Positions 52,079 to 61,000 of a stretch of DNA of 64,000 nucleotides are shown here, one piece after another. How positions within the stretch are numbered: position 1 is the stretch's first letter; the number at the start of each line of letters is the position of its first letter. The notes below the pieces were generated by a model, which was given only the letters and a program-made list of their open reading frames with translations, ran no database searches and was not told the origin of the DNA. Both the position numbers and the translations under genes were made by a program. Source of the DNA: Candidatus Poseidoniaceae archaeon (GTDB taxonomy: Archaea; Thermoplasmatota; Poseidoniia; Poseidoniales; Poseidoniaceae); assembly GCA_030747695.1 (NCBI GenBank), contig JASLKG010000006.1, positions 1 through 64,000 of the forward strand, in the 5' to 3' direction.

Positions 52079-53615
52079 AGGCATAGAGAGAGCAGTTCCT
52101 GGCGCTACTCGGGGTTTTCCTTCGCCACAAGGTGAAAACTGGAACAACACCGTGGACACAATAGAATCGAGTTTAAACGCCCTTCACCAATCTAATAAAA
52201 GCCGAATAAAGTATGGGAAAATCGCGAATAGAAATATAATAATTTCACTTAGAATAATTACTGGGATGTTGATGGCACTTTCAGCACTTTCAGGAGTAAT
52301 CGCACCAGGAATTATATTTGCAACGCCATCTTTAACCGTATTATTTTGGATACCAATGCTCTTTCTAAGCATCACTCCAGCATTTGTATCTGCAGAAAAA
52401 GCATCTAGTGCACTAATTTTAAGATCAGCTTTGTGGAAGCAAGGGGAAATTCAAAAAGGAATAAAGCGAGATATGATGGCTGAACCTGGAATGGATCGGA
52501 TAAAAACAGGAATTAATGATGTAAGAATAAGCAATGGAATTTCATCAATATTAGCAGCAACAGCAGTACTATTATTATTGGCAGCAGGAGGATTAGAACC
52601 AAACACATTAGCATATAATATGCTTTTACTAATAGCAATGGCGTTTTCCCTTTCCCTTTCTTTTCATGCAATATTTATTACAGACCACATCTTAAAATTA
52701 GGCGATGAAATGCCCTATCTTATCTTGCATTCTCCAACTCACCACCCAACCCAACTTGATACTATAATGGGAGATATAATCCTCTCTCATTTAGATCCCG
52801 ACTTAGTTGCACAATGGGGCGATTGGGAAAAAAAATTAGCAAACTCATTGTTACCCGGTGTCGACTCCCGCCAAGCAAGAGAAAGAATCCTGTATTTGAT
52901 GCATCTTAATTTGAGGGGCAACTTATCAGATTTGGAAACAATAGATGAGCTAAAAGAATTCATAAAATATACATCAATATCAGACTTATTATTGAACCCA
53001 AAGGGCATGATAAATTGGAGAACAATTCAACGATTAATTAGACACGCCAAATCTTGGCGCGAAGATGTTTTTAATTTGCTTGACAGATTACAAAACGACT
53101 TAATGGCAGGGGCTTCAACCATTACAGAATCTGAATGGAGAATGGACATAGCCCTTTCGCCTTACTGCGGTGGCGGGGCTGGAGATTTATTCATCGCATT
53201 GAATAACCAAACATCAAAGAATCGACATATGCGAGTAGAGGTAATTGTTCCCGGGGGAAAACCCCAATCTCATACACACAGGTTAGAACTTTCAGCATGT
53301 CCAGCGCCATCAGGCCCTCTTAAGATCACGGACCCATTAGTTGATGATGCATTAGATTGGATGCCAAGGTATCTCGAAAAAGGCATCATTCTATGGATAG
53401 GAGTTTGCTGGGAGAAAACAATTAGGGGTGAAAGAAACGTCCAGATAATTCTCCGTGACGATGAGGGAATAGTGGTCGACTCACGAGTAATTAGAACAAC
53501 AGTTACTGCAAGAGACAACTATCTTAATTCACGCCGACTAAATGGAATGTTAAAAGCAAGAACAATCGGAGAATCTCCCATTCCTATTATTGAAGATATG
53601 ACTCTTTCAGCATAA
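52062..53615 (+). CDS. Hypothetical membrane protein
   Basis: 517 residues, not recognised. Two hydrophobic hairpins are clear: 'IITGMLMALSALSGVIAPGIIFATPSLTVLFWIPMLFLSITPAFV' (~66-110) and 'ILAATAVLLLLAAGGL...MLLLIAMAFSLSLSFHAIFI' (~165-210). The remaining ~300 residues form a soluble part with helices and, near 360-480, a beta-rich region ('SPYCGGGAGDLFIALNNQTSKNRHMRVEVIVPGG'). Translationally coupled to the SDR gene by 17-base overlap. Confidence 0.7.
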   Translation: MGTKSRGIERAVPGATRGFPSPQGENWNNTVDTIESSLNALHQSNKSRIKYGKIANRNIIISLRIITGMLMALSALSGVIAPGIIFATPSLTVLFWIPMLFLSITPAFVSAEKASSALILRSALWKQGEIQKGIKRDMMAEPGMDRIKTGINDVRISNGISSILAATAVLLLLAAGGLEPNTLAYNMLLLIAMAFSLSLSFHAIFITDHILKLGDEMPYLILHSPTHHPTQLDTIMGDIILSHLDPDLVAQWGDWEKKLANSLLPGVDSRQARERILYLMHLNLRGNLSDLETIDELKEFIKYTSISDLLLNPKGMINWRTIQRLIRHAKSWREDVFNLLDRLQNDLMAGASTITESEWRMDIALSPYCGGGAGDLFIALNNQTSKNRHMRVEVIVPGGKPQSHTHRLELSACPAPSGPLKITDPLVDDALDWMPRYLEKGIILWIGVCWEKTIRGERNVQIILRDDEGIVVDSRVIRTTVTARDNYLNSRRLNGMLKARTIGESPIPIIEDMTLSA

Positions 53616-53676
53616 CCCGCGAAGCGCTGTACTTATGGCGTGACTACACTTGGGATAATCTAACGGAGAGGAGAAC

Positions 53677-55308
53677 ATGGAGGCATGGGATACTATCGTT
53701 ATTGGAGATGGCCCCGCAGCATTACGTGCTGCTGCTAGTGCAGCTAAGGCCGGAGCAAGTACATTATTAGTTTCAGCAAACAGTCTTGGTACACCAGACA
53801 CGGTTGCTTTGGATGGCATTGCAGCTCCTCTAAAAGAAAGCACCACAAAATCACACAGAGACGATACCATTAGAGCAGGGGCGTTTTTGTGCGATCAAGA
53901 TATAGTCTCTACCCGTATTTCCCAAGCAATTAGACAAGTGGATTTGCTAGAACGCTGGGGAGTAATCTTTCGCAGAGACTCAGATGGCATACCACTAGTC
54001 CGCCGTGCTGCAGGCCACAGCCTTCCCCGATTATCAGGGGCAGGCGATGCAATGGTTAGGGAAACACAACAAGTTCTCGAAGAACAATGCATGAAGCACG
54101 GAGTAACCCGAAGAGGTGACCAAATCCCATTACAATTAGTACATACAGACCAATCTGTAAATGGGATTATTTCATTGGACATGACAACAGGACAAGTGAA
54201 CGCTTTACAAGCTAAAACAGTGATTATTGCTGATGGAGGTTATGAAGGGGCATGGAATGGAAGCCCAATCGGATTAGGTTTAGATCTCGCAATGAAAGCA
54301 AACATCCCAGTACGTAATATGGAATTTATTACATGGACCCCCCTGGCAGTTCCAGGGACAAATGTAGTATTACCAATGGGAATGCTTGCTGATGGTGCAA
54401 CAATCTTAAATTTAGACGGAAGCCCAATTGATGCAGAAGAATATTCAGACCAAAATGCTCTTGCCCAAGCAATCATGATGTCAGACACAATAGTATTAGA
54501 TGCTCGAAAACTTGACACTTCAAGCGAGTGGTGGGCACAAACTTCAGAATTAATTTCAACCCGTTTAGGAATTAATATGAAAAAGCAAACAATCCCAATA
54601 AAACCTCAAGTTTCAACAACTTTAGGAGGAATTGTCACAGATGAACATGGCAGGGCAATTGTAGAAAAATGGTCTAGATGGTTTACAGGACTTTATGCAG
54701 CAGGGGATGCGGCTTGCTCTGGTGTACACGGGGCTGGCATGATTACAGGAAATAGATTACTTGACGCATTATCAGGCGGTGCAGCAGCAGGAGAACATGC
54801 AGCAGGATTTGCAGAAAAAACCTCATATTCAGGAATATCAGAATTAGAAACACAACTTGGTGCAGTAGAGGCAGACCTTGATATTGATTTGGCAGCAACA
54901 GAAGAGGGGACTGTACAACGCGCAGGCCCCTTACTAACAAAATTAAAGACAATAATGAATAGCCAAGTAAATTATTTGCGAGACGCTTCAGGATTAGAAT
55001 CAGCGATTTCGTTACTTGAAGAATTAGAAACCGAGGCTGAAAATCTATACGTTGATGATAAAAATAGATTGTACAATACGAATCTATTGGATACATTACG
55101 CCTAAAAGCCGGAATTAGACTAGCAATTGCAACAGCAAAAAGCGCATTGGCGCGAACCGAAAGCAGAGGAACACATCAACGTAACGACTTCGCCGAAACT
55201 GACGACTCACAATTACATCATACATTAGTTGATAATAACGGTAAAATCTCAACACTTGCGGTTAGAAAAGGAACGTCAGGATCTTGGACCCTGCCTCCTA
55301 ATTCATAA
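53677..55308 (+). CDS. SdhA/FrdA-like flavoprotein
   Basis: 543 residues. FAD motif 'DTIVIGDGPAALRAAASAAKAG', 'GLYAAGDAACSGVHGAGMITGNRLLDALSGGAAAGEHAA' and C-terminal 'ALARTESRGTHQRNDFAETDD' are those of succinate dehydrogenase/fumarate reductase flavoproteins. The His that binds FAD covalently in SdhA (SHT-x-AAQGG region) is absent: this stretch reads 'NSLGTPDTVALDGIAAP'. No iron-sulfur or membrane subunit gene is adjacent. It may be succinate dehydrogenase with distant partners, or an L-aspartate-oxidase/fumarate-reductase-type relative. Confidence 0.8.
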   Translation: MEAWDTIVIGDGPAALRAAASAAKAGASTLLVSANSLGTPDTVALDGIAAPLKESTTKSHRDDTIRAGAFLCDQDIVSTRISQAIRQVDLLERWGVIFRRDSDGIPLVRRAAGHSLPRLSGAGDAMVRETQQVLEEQCMKHGVTRRGDQIPLQLVHTDQSVNGIISLDMTTGQVNALQAKTVIIADGGYEGAWNGSPIGLGLDLAMKANIPVRNMEFITWTPLAVPGTNVVLPMGMLADGATILNLDGSPIDAEEYSDQNALAQAIMMSDTIVLDARKLDTSSEWWAQTSELISTRLGINMKKQTIPIKPQVSTTLGGIVTDEHGRAIVEKWSRWFTGLYAAGDAACSGVHGAGMITGNRLLDALSGGAAAGEHAAGFAEKTSYSGISELETQLGAVEADLDIDLAATEEGTVQRAGPLLTKLKTIMNSQVNYLRDASGLESAISLLEELETEAENLYVDDKNRLYNTNLLDTLRLKAGIRLAIATAKSALARTESRGTHQRNDFAETDDSQLHHTLVDNNGKISTLAVRKGTSGSWTLPPNS

Positions 55309-55347
55309 ATCGACTTAGTATATTGAGGACCTGAGGTGTTGAACCAA

Positions 55348-55785
55348 ATGACTGAATCGACACTCTTCGAAAAAATACTTTCAGGTAAAATCCCAGCAAA
55401 TTTTATTGCAAAAGGCGAAACGTGGGGGGCGTTTCTCGATGTATTCCCAAGAAGAGAAGGACACACTCTGGTAGTGCCCCGAAATCCTGTTAAACACTTA
55501 TCACAACTCCCGCAATTAGAAATTAATGAATTGATGCAAGGAGTTCAACAAACACAAAAAATACTTTCAAAGTATTTCAGAACTAAAGATTTTACAATAT
55601 TAATCCATGATGGACCAATAGCAGGACAAGAAATACCCCACATGCACATACACATAATACCCCGAACAGAAGGAGACGGAGGAAAAACAATCACATCTCT
55701 ATTTCCCGAAACAGTGACCCCACAAACTCCAGATTTTGAATCACTTTCACTTCTGCACAATAAAATAATGGAGGCATCCTCATGA
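55348..55785 (+). CDS. HIT family protein
   Basis: 145 residues from ATG 55348, with GAGGTG about nine bases upstream. The histidine triad is 'HMHIHIIPR'; 'LSGKIPANFIAKGETWGAFLDVFPRREGHTLVVPRNP' is the standard HIT N-terminus. These are nucleotidyl hydrolases or transferases. Stop overlaps the acyltransferase start by four bases (ATGA). Confidence 0.92.
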   Translation: MTESTLFEKILSGKIPANFIAKGETWGAFLDVFPRREGHTLVVPRNPVKHLSQLPQLEINELMQGVQQTQKILSKYFRTKDFTILIHDGPIAGQEIPHMHIHIIPRTEGDGGKTITSLFPETVTPQTPDFESLSLLHNKIMEASS

Positions 55786-57323
55786 AATCAGGACAAGATG
55801 GAGCAGTTGACCAACACGGCGAACTACTACCCATACTGTCTCAATCAGCAACTAAAATGAATTATGAGGGATTGTTGAATACGCCTCTGCCAAAATTCGA
55901 AGGAAAATACCCCGGCTCACCCTTTTGGATGAATGTAGCATACTTCATGTTACGTAGAACATACAATTCTATTTTTAGGACAATAGAAATTACTGGTATC
56001 GAAAAAATACCTACAGACAGGGGCACATTGTGCGCTGCATGGCACACAAATGGGCTAATAGACCCCTTTTCAATAATATTGTCACATCCAAAATATTTCG
56101 TTGTCGGGGGCAGACATGATTTAGTAACTCGGCCATTGCTTGGATTTTGGGCAAGAAAATTTGCAACACAACCCGTTGTACGTAAAGCAGAATTGTTGAG
56201 AGGAGGATGTACAGAAGAAGAAGCGATTGCTATGAACGGGCGCTCTTTGCTAAATCTAGCAACAGGCATTTCCTATGGATATGGGTGTGCTTTATTCCCG
56301 GAAGGAACAAGCCATTCAGAAAGCCACCTTATCCGTACCAAAACAGGGCCAATGCGAACAGTATTGGCTGCAGCCGCCCATGCAAAAGCAAATGGTAAAG
56401 AAATACCAGTCATAATGCCAATAGGGCTACATTTTCGTAAACGCCACCTCTTTAGAACTGATTGTTGGATAGAATATTCAGATCCAATAGAAGTCCCAGC
56501 TGAGAATTTGCCAAACGAATTAGTTGATGCTGTTGCAAAAGAAAAATGGAAAGAGCCCCCAGTGGATGATGTAAATGCACTGAGAGAGGCTGTGACAGAA
56601 CGCCTGACCAATTTAACCCCAAATAGAAAGAATTGGTCAGAATATTACCGAGATCAACTAATTTCTCACATCCGCAATAGGAAAAAAGGACTTGGAACAT
56701 TAACTTGGAGAGAAGAAGTATTGGCTACAAGAGCAATGACCAATCAAAAAATCAATTCTAAAACATCTGAATTAGCAGAAAAAATCGCAGTGGAATTAGA
56801 TAGTAACAAACTCAACGGACAAGATCTAAACTCTAAAGGTAATGGAATACGAATGACAACCCCGTTTGCAATGGCAACAAACTCAATCAAAATTGCATTA
56901 TTTTTGTTAGTATTGCCTACTCTAATTTATGGAACAGGATTACAAATTGCCTTAGGTCGTGTATTAGGCGATAATACCGACGAAGGAGAAGATGCTAGGG
57001 TCTCCTATCAATTTTTAACAGCAATGTTCGGGTCGATGTTCTTCTGGCCAATATTGTCCGTAATTTTAATCATAATTTTAACCTTTGAACCTAATGGAAT
57101 ATTACCATCATTAATTGAAACACACATTGGAACAACATTACTTGCAACAATGGCAGGAGCCCTAATTACATGGGTATTATTCGTATTATTGTTTTATATT
57201 TCAGCCAAGACATATTCAATTACTTGGGATGCAGTTGATGATTTCTTTCGTTTCTTTAGACGCATTAAATTAAAAAGGAAAATTGACATTAAACTACAAG
57301 AGTTGTATGAATTATTAGACTGA
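55782..57323 (+). CDS. Glycerol-phosphate-type acyltransferase (PlsC fold, HX5D variant), membrane protein
   Basis: 513 residues. The acyltransferase core has 'AAWHTNGLIDPFSII' (His-x5-Asp; bacterial PlsC is His-x4-Asp) and 'LFPEGTSHSESHLIRTKTGPMRT' with 'MPIGLHFR' following. The HX5D form recalls the yeast SCT1/GPT2 glycerol-3-phosphate acyltransferases. The C-terminal ~150 residues hold several membrane helices ('IALFLLVLPTLIYGTGLQIAL', 'MFFWPILSVILIIILTF', 'LLATMAGALITWVLFVLLFYI'). It would esterify glycerol phosphate or lysolipids with acyl groups. Operon with the HIT gene. Confidence 0.82.
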   Translation: MKSGQDGAVDQHGELLPILSQSATKMNYEGLLNTPLPKFEGKYPGSPFWMNVAYFMLRRTYNSIFRTIEITGIEKIPTDRGTLCAAWHTNGLIDPFSIILSHPKYFVVGGRHDLVTRPLLGFWARKFATQPVVRKAELLRGGCTEEEAIAMNGRSLLNLATGISYGYGCALFPEGTSHSESHLIRTKTGPMRTVLAAAAHAKANGKEIPVIMPIGLHFRKRHLFRTDCWIEYSDPIEVPAENLPNELVDAVAKEKWKEPPVDDVNALREAVTERLTNLTPNRKNWSEYYRDQLISHIRNRKKGLGTLTWREEVLATRAMTNQKINSKTSELAEKIAVELDSNKLNGQDLNSKGNGIRMTTPFAMATNSIKIALFLLVLPTLIYGTGLQIALGRVLGDNTDEGEDARVSYQFLTAMFGSMFFWPILSVILIIILTFEPNGILPSLIETHIGTTLLATMAGALITWVLFVLLFYISAKTYSITWDAVDDFFRFFRRIKLKRKIDIKLQELYELLD

Positions 57324-57356
57324 ACTATTGAAGTGAGACAACACCTCGCCCCAAGC

Positions 57357-57989
57357 ATGTCGTCCGAAGAAATCGAGCCAAAGGTTCGCGAGTGGCTTAT
57401 TTCTGAAAGAATAGAAATGCAAGATCAACAAGACGATAGAGCACTAATGCACACATTGATCAGATACCCCGTAGGGAAAAATGGGCACATGTTCGCGATT
57501 ATTATTCCCAAAGGCAGAGATCTAGTCGCAATATCTTCAATGACAAGAGTAGATGCAGGACAGCAAGATCTAATGAGAAAAATGGCAAAAACAGAATTAG
57601 ACGAGTGGAAATCTTGGATGCATGAATGCCGAATGCAACTAATGGCTTCGGGAGTTGATTGGGCTGTACATGTTGGACATGATGATAATCGAACCACAGG
57701 CCCTCTTCAAGCATTTAATGTAAGCGAACCAATTTGGTTTGATGGCTTAACAAAAAACGAGTTGATGCAAACATTACGGCGCCTTTGGTTAGCTAAATTG
57801 GGAATGATTCATGAAATAAAATATACATTTGGAAAGGGCACAGGAGCCCCTGGCCCTGTTGATGATTGGAATGAGAAAAAGAGCCGAAGTAAGAAAACGA
57901 ATAAGCCACAAAAAGCGGCAGAACAAGAAGTTCATATCGACGATTCAATGTCATTTGGAAATGGATTTGACCCCGATGACTGGGTATGA
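57357..57989 (+). CDS. DUF2299-like protein
   Basis: 210 residues from ATG 57357 ('MSSEEIEPKVREWLISERI'). The opening helix and 'LIRYPVGKNGHMFAIIIPKGRDLVAISSMTRV' resemble DUF2299, an archaeal family of unknown function with a chaperone-like alpha/beta fold. The C-terminal 40 residues are charged and probably disordered (KSRSKKTNKPQKAAEQEVH). 34 bases after the acyltransferase gene, so possibly cotranscribed. Confidence 0.6.
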   Translation: MSSEEIEPKVREWLISERIEMQDQQDDRALMHTLIRYPVGKNGHMFAIIIPKGRDLVAISSMTRVDAGQQDLMRKMAKTELDEWKSWMHECRMQLMASGVDWAVHVGHDDNRTTGPLQAFNVSEPIWFDGLTKNELMQTLRRLWLAKLGMIHEIKYTFGKGTGAPGPVDDWNEKKSRSKKTNKPQKAAEQEVHIDDSMSFGNGFDPDDWV

Positions 57990-58085
57990 ATTAGAGAGAT
58001 TACGCCAACCTGCATTTTGACCCGAAAGGGACGCGGTTAAGTAGGAAGAAGGTAGCGTTAAGTTTGTCTTAGAGTAGGTGTTAGT

Positions 58086-61000
58086 ATGGGGCAGAGAATA
58101 AAATCAATTAGTTTAGTAGCAATAATGGTAATGTCAGTAATGTCAACAATGCTTGTTGCAGCACCAGCTGCAGCAACACAAGTAGTGATTACAGAAGCCA
58201 TTCAAGTTGCAGATGGAGGTTCCGCCGCAGACCGTATGGCGGCAGTCGCATCTGATTCAGAAGGAAACGTTCACGTTGTATGGAGCCGTAATACCCAACA
58301 CCTGTATTACTCGATGGTATCTCCACGTGGAGAAACTCTAATTGACGCAACACAAATAACAAACTCCGGTTTACACAAAATTTACCATCCTGACATGGTG
58401 ATAGATGAGGATAACAAAGTACACATCGTTTGGGCAGATCATTCTGGGCAACACAAAATTATGTATACCGCATTAAATCCATTTAACACACCTATGGATG
58501 GAACATCATTACTAGATGGCGATATATCTGCAATAGACGATTACATAGTTGCACAGCACTCAAATGATCGAGATTGGCCTGCAATCGACGTAGATAGTAA
58601 AGGAAATATTCACATCGTTTGGCAAGATAATTATGATGCACTGGACATCTTTTTCCAACAACCACAAATTTACTACAAGATGCTAGAGCCAGATTACTCT
58701 ATACAAAATGTAGTTGTATTATTTGATAACACATTATTGACTCCAATCATTGGTCACAAGGGCCACCCTGATATTGTAGTAGATGCTAATGATTACGTTC
58801 AGATTGCATGGGATGATACACGTGGAGGAAAAGTAGAGTTAGTGTTCGTAGTAGATACTTCAGGATCCATGTATTCAGAGTGGGCGGACGTATGCACAGT
58901 AATTTATGGTGGAAACTTTGCATCTGGAGGATATTTCGCTGGAATAAAACCCATGTTAGAAGAAGGTAATATGACAGTATACGAAACCATATATGGCCTA
59001 GGCAACACTCTACCTGGTGCAGCAAGCTCAGGAAATTGCGCTTCGCATAATAAAAACTCAGGGCCGCGTAGTACACCGCTAGGGCAAGTCCCAGGGGACG
59101 ACTCTGGAGGACTCAGAACTCTACCGGGAACTGTGTACAACGGGGCAACATACTCTGGATATTCAGGTGAAGATTGGGGCCCAGGGTCTAATTGGGCCTG
59201 CCTTTCTTGGAAAGACGCAGTAGGAAACGTCCCAGGCAACCCCCCAACCTCTTCTGACCACAGATGGAATCCCAACGCAACGAAGATAGTAATTCCAATA
59301 TCTGATGAAGGACCAAAAGATGGAGATCCTTCACAACAAGCAGATGATACTACTTCAATAAACGAAGCCCACGACAGTTGTATCAATGCAGGAGTCATTC
59401 CTGTAGGATTATATGGACAATCTTATGGTGGTGCAAATAACATTCAATCTCACATGAAGGATTTAGCTCAATGTCCAAACGGAGTCGTTTCAACTGCAGC
59501 TAGAAATTGCCCAGGAAATTCTGTACGAGGAACAGATGCAGGCGGCCAAACATACGAGTTCCCATCAGGAACTGGCGGAGCTAGCCAAATGCAATTATTG
59601 GTAGAAGCTATGGTTTATATTTCAACAAACAACTCAAGAGAAATTTACATGACAGTACTTGACCCATATGGGAAGATGGACAACGATCAACAATGGGTCC
59701 CAGGACAACCAGGACACATAACAAACGCCCAAACTTATTCTGAAGATTTAGGTAGAGGGAGCGAAGGACATTTAGTTGTAGTCAATGACACACGAGTAAC
59801 TATCGATGATGCCTTTTCATTCCATCCTTCTATTGGAGTTGATATGCAAGGAAATACGCACATTGCATGGATGGATGCTAGAGATTATGGATTCGAAAAA
59901 GGGATTCCATATGAAGTATATTATACAAAATTACGATTACAAGGAGCAGGAGAATGGGACGGCGTATCAGCTGGCCTCTCTACTTATGCAATAAAGAGAA
60001 TAGATGACACGCCAATTTCTACAGTGGAGGGTTGGGGCGGCATGCCAAATGGAGCCAGCCAATTATCTGCTTATCCAGCCTTACTTACAGATCCACAAAA
60101 TAACGTACATATCGCGTGGCACGATTTTGGTAATGCTAGTGCTGGAGAAGAAATCCTCTATGTGAGACTTAATGCAACAGATTTGACAGGCCCAGGCAGT
60201 ACAGCTTTGGATTCTTGGAACTCGACAGCAATTACTAGTTGGAACTCATTCAAACTCGGCCCCAACCAATTATCAAAACCATCACTAGGAATGCCTCCAG
60301 CATTTGCTAATGATTTAGGTAGCGGGGCACATGTTGCATGGTCTGATACTAACAAATGTTCAGATGAAAGCAATGGTAACAGATGGACAATTTGTTACTC
60401 ACACGTACTTACAGGACAAGTAGATATTGAATTTGATGACGGAGAAACATATTACCACGTAATTGAACCGGGAGAACAAACAATATACAATTTAACAATA
60501 AATAATACAACACCGGGGCCAAAGGATTTAGTCGCAGACACATACAATTTGAATCTTTCAGGAATCCCGGAAAACTGGACTGCGAATTTGTATTTCTCAA
60601 ATAACCATACAGCAATATTCCCAGACACGCCAATATTCTTGGAAGGCGGAGAATTAGCTAGAATATATCTAAGAGTAAGAGCACCTTCAATTTATCAAGC
60701 AAACGAAGACCAATTGGCTGCAGTAATGGTAAACGCAATCAGCCAAAAAGATCCTGCAATACGCTCTGAACGTTTAACACTGACTTTGATGGATGTAGTC
60801 CACGGAATCGACTTGGATACTAGCCATCGAATGGCAGATGTAGAACAAGGACAAACAGCGATCTTCTCAATTACGATTACTAACACTGGTAACGTTCACG
60901 ACTCATTTGCTTTCTATGATCCAAATAGCCTAGAAGGCCAACAAGAATGGTTACTACCCTTTGGCTGGCAAGTAGTCTTCCCTATGCAGGTTTCTCTTGA

